IMG/VR virus record: IMGVR_UViG_3300035698_007168
Span: 1-36,696 of that record
Direction: 5' to 3' (one strand)
DNA: 36,696 nt
Origin: a virus
Below are positions 24,272-31,710 of the stretch, one piece after another (the first letter of the stretch is position 1; each line of letters starts with the position of its first letter). The translations under genes and the position numbers were made by a program. The notes below the pieces were generated by a model. It made no database searches. It worked only from the letters and a program-made list of their open reading frames with translations, and had not been told where the DNA came from.

Positions 24272-24715
24272 ATGGCATATAAAGGGAAGTTCTCACCACG
24301 TAACCCGGGGAAATATAAAGGCGATTCGTCTAATATAGTGTACCGCTCGCGCTGGGAACTCGTATGTATGCAGAAGTTTGATACACATCCCAGTATCATA
24401 GCCTGGAACAGCGAAGAGGTTGTAATAAAATATCGCTCTCCTCTAGATGGAAAAATTCATAGGTACTTCCCTGATTTTTGGATTAGAAAGAAAGATATTC
24501 AAGGGCAGATTAGTGAAGTGTTGATTGAGGTAAAGCCATATAATCAAACTAAAGCGCCTGCAGCGAAGACCGGAAAACCTAATAAACGTTATCTAAACGA
24601 GGTGGCTCAATGGGGGATCAATTCGTCTAAGTGGGAACAAGCAGTGAAATATTGTCGCGATCGTAACTGGCAGTTTCAAATTATTACCGAGAAGGAACTC
24701 GGTCTTACTTTTTAA
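24272..24715 (+). CDS. 4: Head completion protein gp4 (nuclease-like)
   Basis: 147 aa (T4 gp4 is 150) with similarity along its length: YKGKFSPRNPGKYKGD, YRSRWE, ViAW-like IIAWNSEEVVIKY, RYFPDFWI, LIEVKP and a C-terminal KYCRDRNWQFQIITEKELG. E29, D68, E86 and K88 fit the E-(x)n-D-(x)n-E-x-K pattern of restriction-endonuclease/TnsA-like folds. In T4, gp4 is needed to complete filled heads before tail joining, and a nuclease role has been proposed. It is the first gene of the plus-strand late operon. The ribosome binding site is weak (AAGAAA). Confidence 0.9.
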   Translation: MAYKGKFSPRNPGKYKGDSSNIVYRSRWELVCMQKFDTHPSIIAWNSEEVVIKYRSPLDGKIHRYFPDFWIRKKDIQGQISEVLIEVKPYNQTKAPAAKTGKPNKRYLNEVAQWGINSSKWEQAVKYCRDRNWQFQIITEKELGLTF

Positions 24716-24720
24716 CCCCG

Positions 24721-24728
24721 TATAAATA
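24721..24728 (+). promoter_or_regulatory. Late promoter TATAAATA between gp4 and the 198-aa gene
   Basis: Exact TATAAATA (followed by GATAC) starting 5 nt after the gp4 stop and ending 28 nt before the next ATG. It would give the tail-tube/chaperone/tape-measure genes their own late start point. Confidence 0.78.
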
Positions 24729-24756
24729 GATACTAAGTAACACGAGAAAGATTAAG

Positions 24757-25353
24757 ATGGCAGGTGTATTTGATACCATAATAACGCAAGGCGTCCGTTC
24801 AGGGCAGATACCCGCGCGTGCAACACAAGCACGTCAATGGTATCGTGAAAAAGCTAAAGGTTACGGGCGTATTAGTGAACGTGCTATGCTCCGTGATGAC
24901 CCAGATAGATTGACGTCTACTATTAAACCTGGAGATATGTACATGTTTATGTATGATCCAAAGTATAAAGAGACTCTTCCGTTCTACGATAGATTCCCGC
25001 TTATTTTTCCTTTTAAGGTTGAGTCAGATAGATTCTGGGGAATCAATCTCCATTACTTACCACTCCCTTATCGTGCCATACTGATGGATGGGTTATATGA
25101 TTTAGTTAACAATAAAAAGTATGATGAGTCTACCAGATTAAGCCTCAGTTACAAAGCTTTAAGTCAGGCAGCAAAGTTTAGATATTTTGAACCATGTGTC
25201 AAGCAGTATTTGTTTAGCCATTTACAATCTAAGTTCATTTACGTGTATCCATCCGAATGGGACATCTCATTATTTCTCCCAACTGAAAGATTCTCGAAGC
25301 AAAGTAAAACGCAAGTGTTTGCAAACTCAAAGAAAATGATAGGTGCTCGTTAA
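24757..25353 (+). CDS. Conserved T4-type virion or assembly protein, unassigned
   Basis: 198 aa. An N-terminal basic helical part (ATQARQWYREKAKGYGRISE) is followed by an aromatic-rich globular domain: KPGDMYMFMYDPKYKETLPF, YDRFPLIFPFKV, FWGINLHYLPLPYRAILMDG, and a late YPSEWDISLFLPTERF. I recall this pattern from T4-type phages but cannot assign the gene number. T4 has gp2, the DNA end protector, beside gp4, so gp2-like is one option and another structural protein is the alternative. The stop codon overlaps the next ATG (TAATG), so it is coupled to the tail-tube-like gene. Confidence 0.75.
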   Translation: MAGVFDTIITQGVRSGQIPARATQARQWYREKAKGYGRISERAMLRDDPDRLTSTIKPGDMYMFMYDPKYKETLPFYDRFPLIFPFKVESDRFWGINLHYLPLPYRAILMDGLYDLVNNKKYDESTRLSLSYKALSQAAKFRYFEPCVKQYLFSHLQSKFIYVYPSEWDISLFLPTERFSKQSKTQVFANSKKMIGAR

Positions 25354-25979
25354 TGTTTAGTATCTCCCAATTTAATGCTGAAATAACTTCACGTGGTGTT
25401 ATGAAAAATAACCGTTTTGAGATTGAGTTTAAAGTTCCTAAAAGCATAACTGACTACACATCTACATATAGCACTATGAGAGAGTTATCATTGCGATGTG
25501 AGGCGGCTAAGCTTCCAGGCCATGCTATTCACAGCGATCAATACAATATTTTAGGAGTTGGTCCAATTAAAGAGCAGCCAATAAGAAACGCGTATGATGA
25601 TTTTTCACTTACCTTTACTATGGATGCCAAGGGGTTGATTCATAGATTCTTTTATGACTGGGTTAATTCTATTATATCCGGGCGCTCTAAAGGGTTTCAA
25701 AGTCTAAAAACAGTAACAAATGGAGCACAGCCCTTTGAAGTAAGTTATCATAGCGATTATGCTGTTGATATTAGTGTAACAATGTATACAGAAGATAATC
25801 AAAAAATCTTAAAATCAACTGCTTATGGTGCCTTCCCTAAACACTTTGAAGGGGTTGATTTAAGCATGTCTTCCACCGAACATGTGCGTTTTCAAGTGCC
25901 ATTCTCTTTTGTAGATGCTACTATAAAATATTATAATCCTTCTACTGCCCCTATCTCAAAACCAATTTATATTAAATAA
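25353..25979 (+). CDS. Tail-tube-like protein (gp54/gp19 family)
   Basis: 208 aa. It has the tail-tube fold pattern of T4 gp19 and gp54: an N-terminal NNRFEIEFKVP strand, LSLRCEAAKLPGHAIHSDQY (T4 gp19 has FQCKATALPAG at this point), a DDFSLTFTMDAKGLIHRFFY segment and a C-terminal RFQVPFSFVDATIKYYNP. Location next to the hub chaperone and tape-measure genes argues for the gp54-like baseplate initiator of the tube. The main tube protein gp19 is normally beside the sheath gene gp18, which is not in this window. Which of the two it is remains open. Confidence 0.7.
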   Translation: MFSISQFNAEITSRGVMKNNRFEIEFKVPKSITDYTSTYSTMRELSLRCEAAKLPGHAIHSDQYNILGVGPIKEQPIRNAYDDFSLTFTMDAKGLIHRFFYDWVNSIISGRSKGFQSLKTVTNGAQPFEVSYHSDYAVDISVTMYTEDNQKILKSTAYGAFPKHFEGVDLSMSSTEHVRFQVPFSFVDATIKYYNPSTAPISKPIYIK

Positions 25980-25996
25980 ATGAAAGTGAAATAATT

Positions 25997-26710
25997 ATGA
26001 AACTACCAGTAATAGATAAACCGCTATTTGATCTTGAAGTACCTTCCATGAAGAAGACAGTTCTTTCTCGGCCATTTGTTGTTAGGGAAGAAAAGATTCT
26101 TCTTACTGCCCAACAATCCGGGGTAGATAAAGACATAGTGCGGGCTATTAAACAAGTACTAGCAAATTGTATTCAAGAGGAAGATTTTGACGTAGATAAT
26201 CTAGCTACGTACGACCTTGAGTTTATGTTCTTAAAATTACGCGCAAGATCAGTTAACAATATCATTGAAGTATCTTATCGTGATAATGAAGATGATAAAG
26301 TTTATGATTTTGAAATTGATTTAGATAAAGTAGAAATGCTCCAGGGTGGGAATGCAGCTGCTAATAATATCAAAATTACTGACACTGTTGGTATTATTAT
26401 GAAACAACCTACTGTGACTATTTTAGACAATGCCCCTGAAGAGCCTTCAACTGCTGAATTGGTAGATTATCTAGTACTAGCTTGCGTAGATAGTATTTAC
26501 GACGAAGATTCTGTATACCCGTCTTCAGATGTTACTAAAGAAGAGCTTCTTGAATTCTTAGACTCATTAGATGTTGATACATTTAATAAAATTCGAGAAT
26601 TTTTTGATTCACTACCTCAAATGTATCATAAAATCACATATACGAACTCATTAGGAAATGTACGAGAAATCGAACTAACAACGTTAAGCGATTTTTTTAC
26701 TTGGGGCTAA
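25997..26710 (+). CDS. Baseplate hub / tail assembly chaperone (gp26/gp51-like), zero-frame product
   Basis: 237 aa in frame zero. The N-terminus (MKLPVIDKPLFDLEVPS, then LSRPFVVREEKILLTAQQ at residues ~24-41, and DLEFMFLKLRARSVNNIIEV) matches the T4 baseplate hub assembly family that includes gp26/gp51-type proteins. The gene lies directly before the tape-measure candidate, the place where many tailed phages encode a frameshifted tail-assembly chaperone. The zero-frame stop follows seven Ts by only three codons, and the -1 frame stays open for 59 further codons. The short form would be an acidic protein ending FFTWG; the long form would have 293 aa. Confidence 0.82.
   Translation: MKLPVIDKPLFDLEVPSMKKTVLSRPFVVREEKILLTAQQSGVDKDIVRAIKQVLANCIQEEDFDVDNLATYDLEFMFLKLRARSVNNIIEVSYRDNEDDKVYDFEIDLDKVEMLQGGNAAANNIKITDTVGIIMKQPTVTILDNAPEEPSTAELVDYLVLACVDSIYDEDSVYPSSDVTKEELLEFLDSLDVDTFNKIREFFDSLPQMYHKITYTNSLGNVREIELTTLSDFFTWG
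26692..26698 (+). promoter_or_regulatory. T-TTT-TTT slippery heptamer for -1 frameshift
   Basis: Seven Ts lie in the zero frame as gaT TTT TTT act, the X-XXY-YYZ arrangement. A -1 slip gives TAC TTG GGG and continues open to the TAA at 26875. A weak 5-bp inverted repeat (AGTCA at 26710-26714, TGACT at 26723-26727, 8-nt loop) lies about 11 nt downstream. No strong pseudoknot is obvious by eye. Confidence 0.65.
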
Positions 26711-26877
26711 GTCACAATACACTGACTAATTACTACACCACAGTTTTTGCAATGGCTCAACATCACAAATGGGCAATAACGGAAATAGAAGACCTTATGC
26801 CATATGAACGTGATGTATACGTGGAACTATTAATGGCTTTTCTTGAAAAAGAAAAAGAAGAGCTTCAAAAAGGATAA
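26698..26877 (+). CDS. -1 frame extension of the tail assembly chaperone
   Basis: After the slip the frame encodes YLGLSHNTLTNYYTTVFAMA and then QHHKWAITEIEDLMPYERDV and a helix ending EKEKEELQKG, 59 residues in all. The segment is protein-like, with an aromatic/His-rich H-H-K-W-x-(I/L)-x-E-I-E-x-(M/L)-x-P-(Y/F)-E-R-D pattern that I associate with the C-termini of T4-type hub assembly proteins. The only internal ATG (26752) has no ribosome binding site upstream, so separate translation is unlikely. Its TAA ends 6 nt before the TTG of the tape-measure gene. A missing T in the assembly would mimic the same arrangement. Confidence 0.7.
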   Translation, partial: YLGLSHNTLTNYYTTVFAMAQHHKWAITEIEDLMPYERDVYVELLMAFLEKEKEELQKG

Positions 26878-26883
26878 CACGCG

Positions 26884-28674
26884 TTGGGACTAGGTAAACT
26901 CATTAAGACACAAGTCAAGGCACGCGGTCGTTTAGGCATGCGGCGTGTACGTCAACGTGGACGCGAAATAGCAGCTGATGCTCGTGGGTTTGTTCCTAAT
27001 ACAAAATCTAACGTAAAAGATATGTTTCGCCACCGTGGCTTGAGATCAATTGGTAAAAAATTAGGGATTTACGGACAAAGTTCAAATAGCGGGGAAAAAG
27101 ATTATACTATTCCGCCAATGGATACTCCTCAACGTATACCCTCAAAATCAAACCCACAACTAGCCTCTATTGAAGAACAGTTTGAAGCATTAGGTAAATG
27201 GTCTGAAAAGATTGCTGTTGGATTAAAGGGGCAACAAGAAAATCTAATTAAACAGGTCAGGTCAAAAGAAAGAAATTCAGGAGAAAGCTTAGAATCTCCC
27301 GGCTCTTTTGAAAACATGGCGGCTAACGATAATGCTTTAGCGCCACTTGGGAGTACCTTCGACGATTTAATTAAAAAGATTAATAAACTTATAAAGATTA
27401 TAGACAAATCTGGCGGTGGGGGTATATTAGATACCGTGCTTGATGGCGCAGGTATGTTAGGCCGCGGAGGTATTCGCGCAGCTGGGCGCGGGGTTAAGGC
27501 TGTCGGTAGAGCTTCTGTAACAGGACTAAAAGCTGCTGGGAGAGGTATTTCATCTGTCGGCCGTTTAGCTGGTCGCGGCGCTGCTGCACTCGCGCCTGCC
27601 GCTGTCGCTGCGTTGACTAAACCTGGGTTAGTAACTAAAGGTATTACTGGTATTGCGAGTTTAGTAAGATCAGGATCGGGCAAGCTCGCTGGGATGTTTG
27701 GAAAGAGCGTTACAAAAGCCGGCGCTGCTGCTTCTAAGGTAGTTAGTCCTTCAGTAATTAGAAAAATGGCGGCGCCTATTATTGGAAAAGCGCTTGGAAA
27801 GACTGCTCTTAAATCTATTCCTATCATTGGCGCGGTAGCAGGTTTAGGTTTTGCTGTAGGTAGGTTATTGGAGGGTGATGTTGTTGGAGCGGGGTTAGAC
27901 GCGGCTTCCGGGTTAGCTGGGCCATTTACTGCAATCCCTGCACTGATTGCAACTGTGGCACGGGATGTATACCAGGGCGCTTTCGGTGTTCAGCCAGAAT
28001 CAGACCCACAGGTAGGGGAGCGTATGTCTATGGTAACAGGCGCTGTCAAAGATATGGTATCTAATACATTAAAAGATAGCGCTGAAGCTAAGCCAAAAGT
28101 AACAAAACCATACGAGCCGAATCTACCTGCGGTCAAGACTCCCCCTGCTACTCAAGGATCACAATCAAAAGAACCTAAAGTCCCTCAAGCTCAAAACCTT
28201 CCCCCAGTAACCGATGCAATGCGTCCGGCTAATGATAATGGAGGTGGTGGAAAGGGAGCGTTCGCCTTAGCTGCTGGCGAGACTGCACAAATTCCAAGGC
28301 CAGGTGGCGCTGGAACGGGAGCGTTCGCCTTAGCTGCTGGTGAGACTGCACAAATTCCTAAACCAGATGGAAGCCCTGCTTCAACTTCTTCTCATATCCC
28401 TGCACCTGCACAAAGTGAGAAGGTCTTACAACCTGTTAAAGCTAGTGCTAGTGCTAATACCGGTCAAGACCTTCAAAAAGCTTCGATGGAGAATGATTCT
28501 TTAGCTAATCCTCCGCAACCTTCTGTTATGACACCTACATCTCAAGCTGGATTAACTCCCGCGAGGTCGAATACCACAAGGGATTTTGCAACAGGCATTG
28601 GTAACGTTCCTGACCCTAACTATAGGAATATGGGAACAATAGCAACCCAGCTTTACTTTGGAGCTAGAGTATGA
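26884..28674 (+). CDS. Tape-measure candidate (gp29 position)
   Basis: 596 aa; T4 gp29 is a similar 590 aa, but no clear sequence match is seen. The start is a TTG with AAAGGA 8-9 nt upstream; the next in-frame ATG would remove 18 basic residues. Residues 1-60 are strongly basic. Residues ~90-180 are helical and polar. Residues ~195-365 are Gly/Ala-rich and hydrophobic (KSIPIIGAVAGLGFAVGRLL, GPFTAIPALIATVARDVYQG), as expected for a protein stored in the tube lumen and ejected into the membrane. Residues ~390-570 are Pro/Ala/Gln-rich and contain two copies of GAFALAAGETAQIP. It directly follows the frameshifted chaperone. It ends in TGA, overlapping the next ATG as ATGA. Confidence 0.65.
   Translation: MGLGKLIKTQVKARGRLGMRRVRQRGREIAADARGFVPNTKSNVKDMFRHRGLRSIGKKLGIYGQSSNSGEKDYTIPPMDTPQRIPSKSNPQLASIEEQFEALGKWSEKIAVGLKGQQENLIKQVRSKERNSGESLESPGSFENMAANDNALAPLGSTFDDLIKKINKLIKIIDKSGGGGILDTVLDGAGMLGRGGIRAAGRGVKAVGRASVTGLKAAGRGISSVGRLAGRGAAALAPAAVAALTKPGLVTKGITGIASLVRSGSGKLAGMFGKSVTKAGAAASKVVSPSVIRKMAAPIIGKALGKTALKSIPIIGAVAGLGFAVGRLLEGDVVGAGLDAASGLAGPFTAIPALIATVARDVYQGAFGVQPESDPQVGERMSMVTGAVKDMVSNTLKDSAEAKPKVTKPYEPNLPAVKTPPATQGSQSKEPKVPQAQNLPPVTDAMRPANDNGGGGKGAFALAAGETAQIPRPGGAGTGAFALAAGETAQIPKPDGSPASTSSHIPAPAQSEKVLQPVKASASANTGQDLQKASMENDSLANPPQPSVMTPTSQAGLTPARSNTTRDFATGIGNVPDPNYRNMGTIATQLYFGARV
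28255..28358 (+). repeat. 63-bp-period duplication in the tape-measure candidate
   Basis: Two 41-bp copies (28255-28295 and 28318-28358) differ at a single position and lie 63 bp apart, so the frame is preserved. They encode GAFALAAGETAQIP twice. Duplication inside a tape-measure gene would change tail length by about 21 residues' worth if the segment is helical, but this region is Pro/Gly-rich and may not be measuring. Confidence 0.9.
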
Positions 28675-30737
28675 CTTTAGACTTTTTAGAAGATATGGAT
28701 CAAAACACGCTCTTAAGTGTAATTAAGAGAGCTAGTGTTCAACTATCTAGTATAAGCAATGATAAAATTGAAGTAATTCATAAGCAAAATGTTTTTGATA
28801 TGTCAAAAAGCCTTACTAAGGTTCAAAACAATTTTAGTAAGATGTTCACGTTTAATAGAAATATCTCAAAGATAAATCAAGAAGTGTCAGAAGTTGATCT
28901 CCGTGCTAGTAAGATAGCCGGGAAGAGCCCTACGCCTATTGATTCAGGGGGCGCTATTGATACTAGTCTTCCGGATTTAGGAGGAGCTATTGACGAGTTA
29001 ACAGATTCCTTAAAGAAAGCAGATCTATCTGGCGGCGGAGGCGGGATCGGCGGTGGAAGACGTGGGCGACGTGGAAGTGTGTTGGGTACGGTTGCTAAAG
29101 TCGCTGGTTCAGCAGCACTCGCGTATGGCGCATATAAAGTTACTACTTCTATGCTGGGAGCTGGTAAGTCTGAAACACCGAAGTCACCGATACCTACTGC
29201 TACACCTGCTTCACGTAATGCATCAGCTTCAGCGGCGCTTCCTAAAAAAGCAGTATCAGCTCTTGATACGACAGTAGAACAAAAAGAACCAGTCGTAAAC
29301 GATAAAGGTTTTGGATCTCAATTTGCGACTTATATTGGGGATACGTTTAGAAATATTACATCATGGGTATCTTCAATACCTGAAAAATTAGCTAATTTAG
29401 GTAATGCTGCATGGGACGGCGTTAAAGACATTGCAAATAGCGTAAGTACATTTACCGAAAACCTTGGGTCTAGCGCAGCTCCGGAAGGACAGCGCGGGGA
29501 GTACATGCTTACCGCATATAATGCATTTCGAGCTCAAGGTCTTACTGAAGAAGGGGCTGCTACTATGGTAGCTCAAATTAATAGAGAGAATAATTTTAAA
29601 CCGGAACATTTATTTGGTACACATATCGATGCAGCAAATAATAAAGTAAATGCTGGTATGTTGTCCTGGCAGGGTAGTAGAGGTAAAGATCTATTACAAT
29701 ATATGAAGGGCCGAGATCAGTTAGATGCTGCAGGTAAAATTAAACCAGGTGCTGCTAGTATCACCGCTATGTCTAACTTTGCAGTTAATGAAATGAAGAC
29801 AAAGAAAGAATATAATAAAAGTTATAAGGCAGTAACGAGTGGTGGGTCTTATAAGGAAATAGAATCCATCGTAGGTGATAATTATATTAGATGGAGACGT
29901 ACTGATCCAAAATATAGCGCGGGGGGATATAGAAATCAAAATAAAGGCTACCAAGAAATTACAGCTTTAGTAGCAAACGAACGGTCCCCGAATGCAGCTC
30001 GGAGGGGTCGACAGGTTGGGGAAGCAGTTAGCTCTGTAGGTAATTATATTACTAATGCATTTGGTAAAATGAAAGATCTCGTAGGAAGTACATTTACATT
30101 AGGCGGGGGTATTACCGGTAACCAAAAAAATCTAATGAATTGGCATCCTAAGTTTGAATCCGCCGTCGCAGGAGCCATTTCAGAGTATCATTCACGCACA
30201 GGTAGAAGACCAGTTATGACTTCAGGGTTTAGATATCCTGGTGATCAAGCTAAGATAACTGGAAAGGGGGGAATGAAAGCTAAGGTTGGTAAATCTCGCC
30301 ACGAAAAAGGTCAAGCGGTTGATTTTAATGGCGCAGATGTTGATCGTATGAGGGCTATGGGTATCTTAGATAAATACGGGCTCGAGCAACCATACCCTAG
30401 GGATAATGTCCACATCCAATTAAAGGGAGGACCTCTTGCTGCTGCCAGAATTGATCCGATTTTTGCTGACGGTGAAGATTCACTTAAGTCTGAGCCAAGA
30501 CTAGCGGCAGATTCTAAACCAATCCCTACCCCACGCCAAGCAGCATTTACAGCTACATCGCAAGCTAGTGTTTATACACGCAAACTTAACAAAAACGGCC
30601 GCGCTGGTGTTGGAGGAGGTTCCACAAAATCCCCACCTCAAGTTGTAGTAGCAAATGGCGGTGGAAAGCCTAATAAACCTGCATCTAATGGATCCCCTAC
30701 TAATTGGTTCTTAGCGTATTTCGGTGTTGGGACATAA
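28671..30737 (+). CDS. Tail-associated bifunctional lysin (lysozyme-like plus M15 peptidase)
   Basis: 688 aa. The N-terminal ~110 residues are helical. A Gly-rich stretch and one hydrophobic segment (GTVAKVAGSAALAYGAYKVT) follow. Residues ~275-370 resemble phage tail lysozyme domains: YMLTAYNAFRAQGLTEEGAA, then VAQINRENNF with E306 as the likely catalytic Glu, and GMLSWQGSRGKDLLQYM. Residues ~490-585 form an M15/VanY-type peptidase domain with SGFRYPGDQ, SRHEKGQAVD (H544, D551) and VHIQL (H581) as probable zinc ligands. The C-terminus ends FLAYFGVGT, similar in style to the LYFGARV end of the preceding protein. T4 carries its tail lysozyme in gp5. Here gp5 lacks it, and this gene may supply the cell-wall-cutting activity. 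A transcription terminator follows immediately. Confidence 0.82.
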   Translation: MTLDFLEDMDQNTLLSVIKRASVQLSSISNDKIEVIHKQNVFDMSKSLTKVQNNFSKMFTFNRNISKINQEVSEVDLRASKIAGKSPTPIDSGGAIDTSLPDLGGAIDELTDSLKKADLSGGGGGIGGGRRGRRGSVLGTVAKVAGSAALAYGAYKVTTSMLGAGKSETPKSPIPTATPASRNASASAALPKKAVSALDTTVEQKEPVVNDKGFGSQFATYIGDTFRNITSWVSSIPEKLANLGNAAWDGVKDIANSVSTFTENLGSSAAPEGQRGEYMLTAYNAFRAQGLTEEGAATMVAQINRENNFKPEHLFGTHIDAANNKVNAGMLSWQGSRGKDLLQYMKGRDQLDAAGKIKPGAASITAMSNFAVNEMKTKKEYNKSYKAVTSGGSYKEIESIVGDNYIRWRRTDPKYSAGGYRNQNKGYQEITALVANERSPNAARRGRQVGEAVSSVGNYITNAFGKMKDLVGSTFTLGGGITGNQKNLMNWHPKFESAVAGAISEYHSRTGRRPVMTSGFRYPGDQAKITGKGGMKAKVGKSRHEKGQAVDFNGADVDRMRAMGILDKYGLEQPYPRDNVHIQLKGGPLAAARIDPIFADGEDSLKSEPRLAADSKPIPTPRQAAFTATSQASVYTRKLNKNGRAGVGGGSTKSPPQVVVANGGGKPNKPASNGSPTNWFLAYFGVGT

Positions 30738-30763
30738 AAAAGGCGACCCGAAAGCCGCCTTTT
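30738..30763. terminator. Bidirectional rho-independent terminator between the tail operon and gp32
   Basis: AAAAGGCG and CGCCTTTT pair perfectly around a 10-nt loop. On the plus strand the stem ends in TTTT; on the minus strand the complement does the same. It begins right after the TAA of the lysin gene and lies 20 nt beyond the stop of gp32, so it can end both converging transcripts. Confidence 0.88.
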
Positions 30764-30783
30764 CTTATTCTTTGTAGGATTGA

Positions 30784-31695
30784 TTAATCTTCTTCTACTA
30801 GTCCCTTAAAGAAACTAATATCCTCATCTTCATCATCCATATCAGCACTGGCTGCTTGCGCAACAGGTTGTTTAGCTTCCGTCGCCTTAAACTGTGGTTC
30901 AGGTGTAGAGAAGCTTTCCTTTGCCGGCCCGGAAGGAGCTAGAGTAGTACCTAAAGCACGCTCAAGACGAGCTTTCAGGTCGTCATAAGACTTGAAGTGC
31001 TTTGGATCTACTAACTCTTTCAATGAGTGAGTGCTTTTCCAAATTGCTTCTAATTCTGCATCATCGCCAGAGAGCGGCCCTGCAGCATCGAACCCAGCTT
31101 TATCGTAGTTAGCATAACCGTCTACTCTACGAATCGAAAGCTTGAAGTTAGCACCTTCCCAAAGATCGAATGGGTTGATTGGCTGAACTTCTTCGTATTC
31201 CGAAGCAGTAGGGTTCATCGCGTCATTGAGCTTATCCCAAATCTTCTTACCATAACGGAAAAGCTTTACTGTACCTTCATTCTGAGGGTTAGCAGGATCT
31301 TTTACGATATAAACGTTTGAGTAATAGTTCAATTGGCGCTTTTGCTTGCGCACAATATCCTTATCCGATTCAATCCCAGAATTCCATAGCTTGGTGTTTA
31401 GTTCACCAATAGGATCCTGTTGACCAATCGTAGTAAGTGAATTCTCAATATACCAACCACCGGTTCCTTGAAACCCATGAGTAAACATGCGTACGAAAGG
31501 AATATCTTCCCCACCTGGAGCAGGAAGGAAACGGATAATAGCATAACCATTACCGGCTTTGTCTGTTTGACAAGTCCAGAGGCGGTCATCTTTACTAGCA
31601 TAAGCGGGAGTGTTGAGCTTCGTAAGCTCTTTATTCAACTTGTCCATATGACCCGAGGAATTGCGTTTTAGTTCATTAAATGAGAATTCTGACAT
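30784..31695 (-). CDS. 32: Single-stranded DNA-binding protein gp32
   Basis: 303 aa (T4 gp32 is 301). The OB-fold core matches T4 gp32: NGYAIIRFLPAPGGEDIPFV, HGFQGTGGWYIENSLTTIGQ, NVYIVKDPANPQNEGTVKLF, RYGKKIWDKLNDAM and PFDLWEGANFKLSIRRVDGY. The last ~18 residues are acidic (DMDDEDEDISFFKGLVEED), the tail that recruits replication partners. T4 gp32 has a zinc site of one His and three Cys after WYIE. The corresponding stretch here (SLTTIGQQDPIGELN) has none of them, and the protein's only Cys is at about residue 43, so no zinc is expected. gp59 and gp33 lie upstream in the same direction. Codon choice looks richer in C/G third positions than in the tail genes. Confidence 0.95.
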   Translation of the reverse strand: MSEFSFNELKRNSSGHMDKLNKELTKLNTPAYASKDDRLWTCQTDKAGNGYAIIRFLPAPGGEDIPFVRMFTHGFQGTGGWYIENSLTTIGQQDPIGELNTKLWNSGIESDKDIVRKQKRQLNYYSNVYIVKDPANPQNEGTVKLFRYGKKIWDKLNDAMNPTASEYEEVQPINPFDLWEGANFKLSIRRVDGYANYDKAGFDAAGPLSGDDAELEAIWKSTHSLKELVDPKHFKSYDDLKARLERALGTTLAPSGPAKESFSTPEPQFKATEAKQPVAQAASADMDDEDEDISFFKGLVEED

Positions 31696-31710
31696 ATCTA
31701 TGTCTCCTAT

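Noticed and set aside
26752-26877. 41-aa ORF as an independent gene
   Set aside because: No ribosome binding site precedes its ATG, and the same frame is open upstream to the T7 tract, so it is better explained as the end of a frameshift product.
27129-27827. 232-aa minus-strand ORF opposite the tape-measure candidate
   Set aside because: It is antisense to a well-supported coding region, is Pro/Ala-rich as expected from the complement of Gly/Ala codons, and has no promoter or neighbours on that strand.
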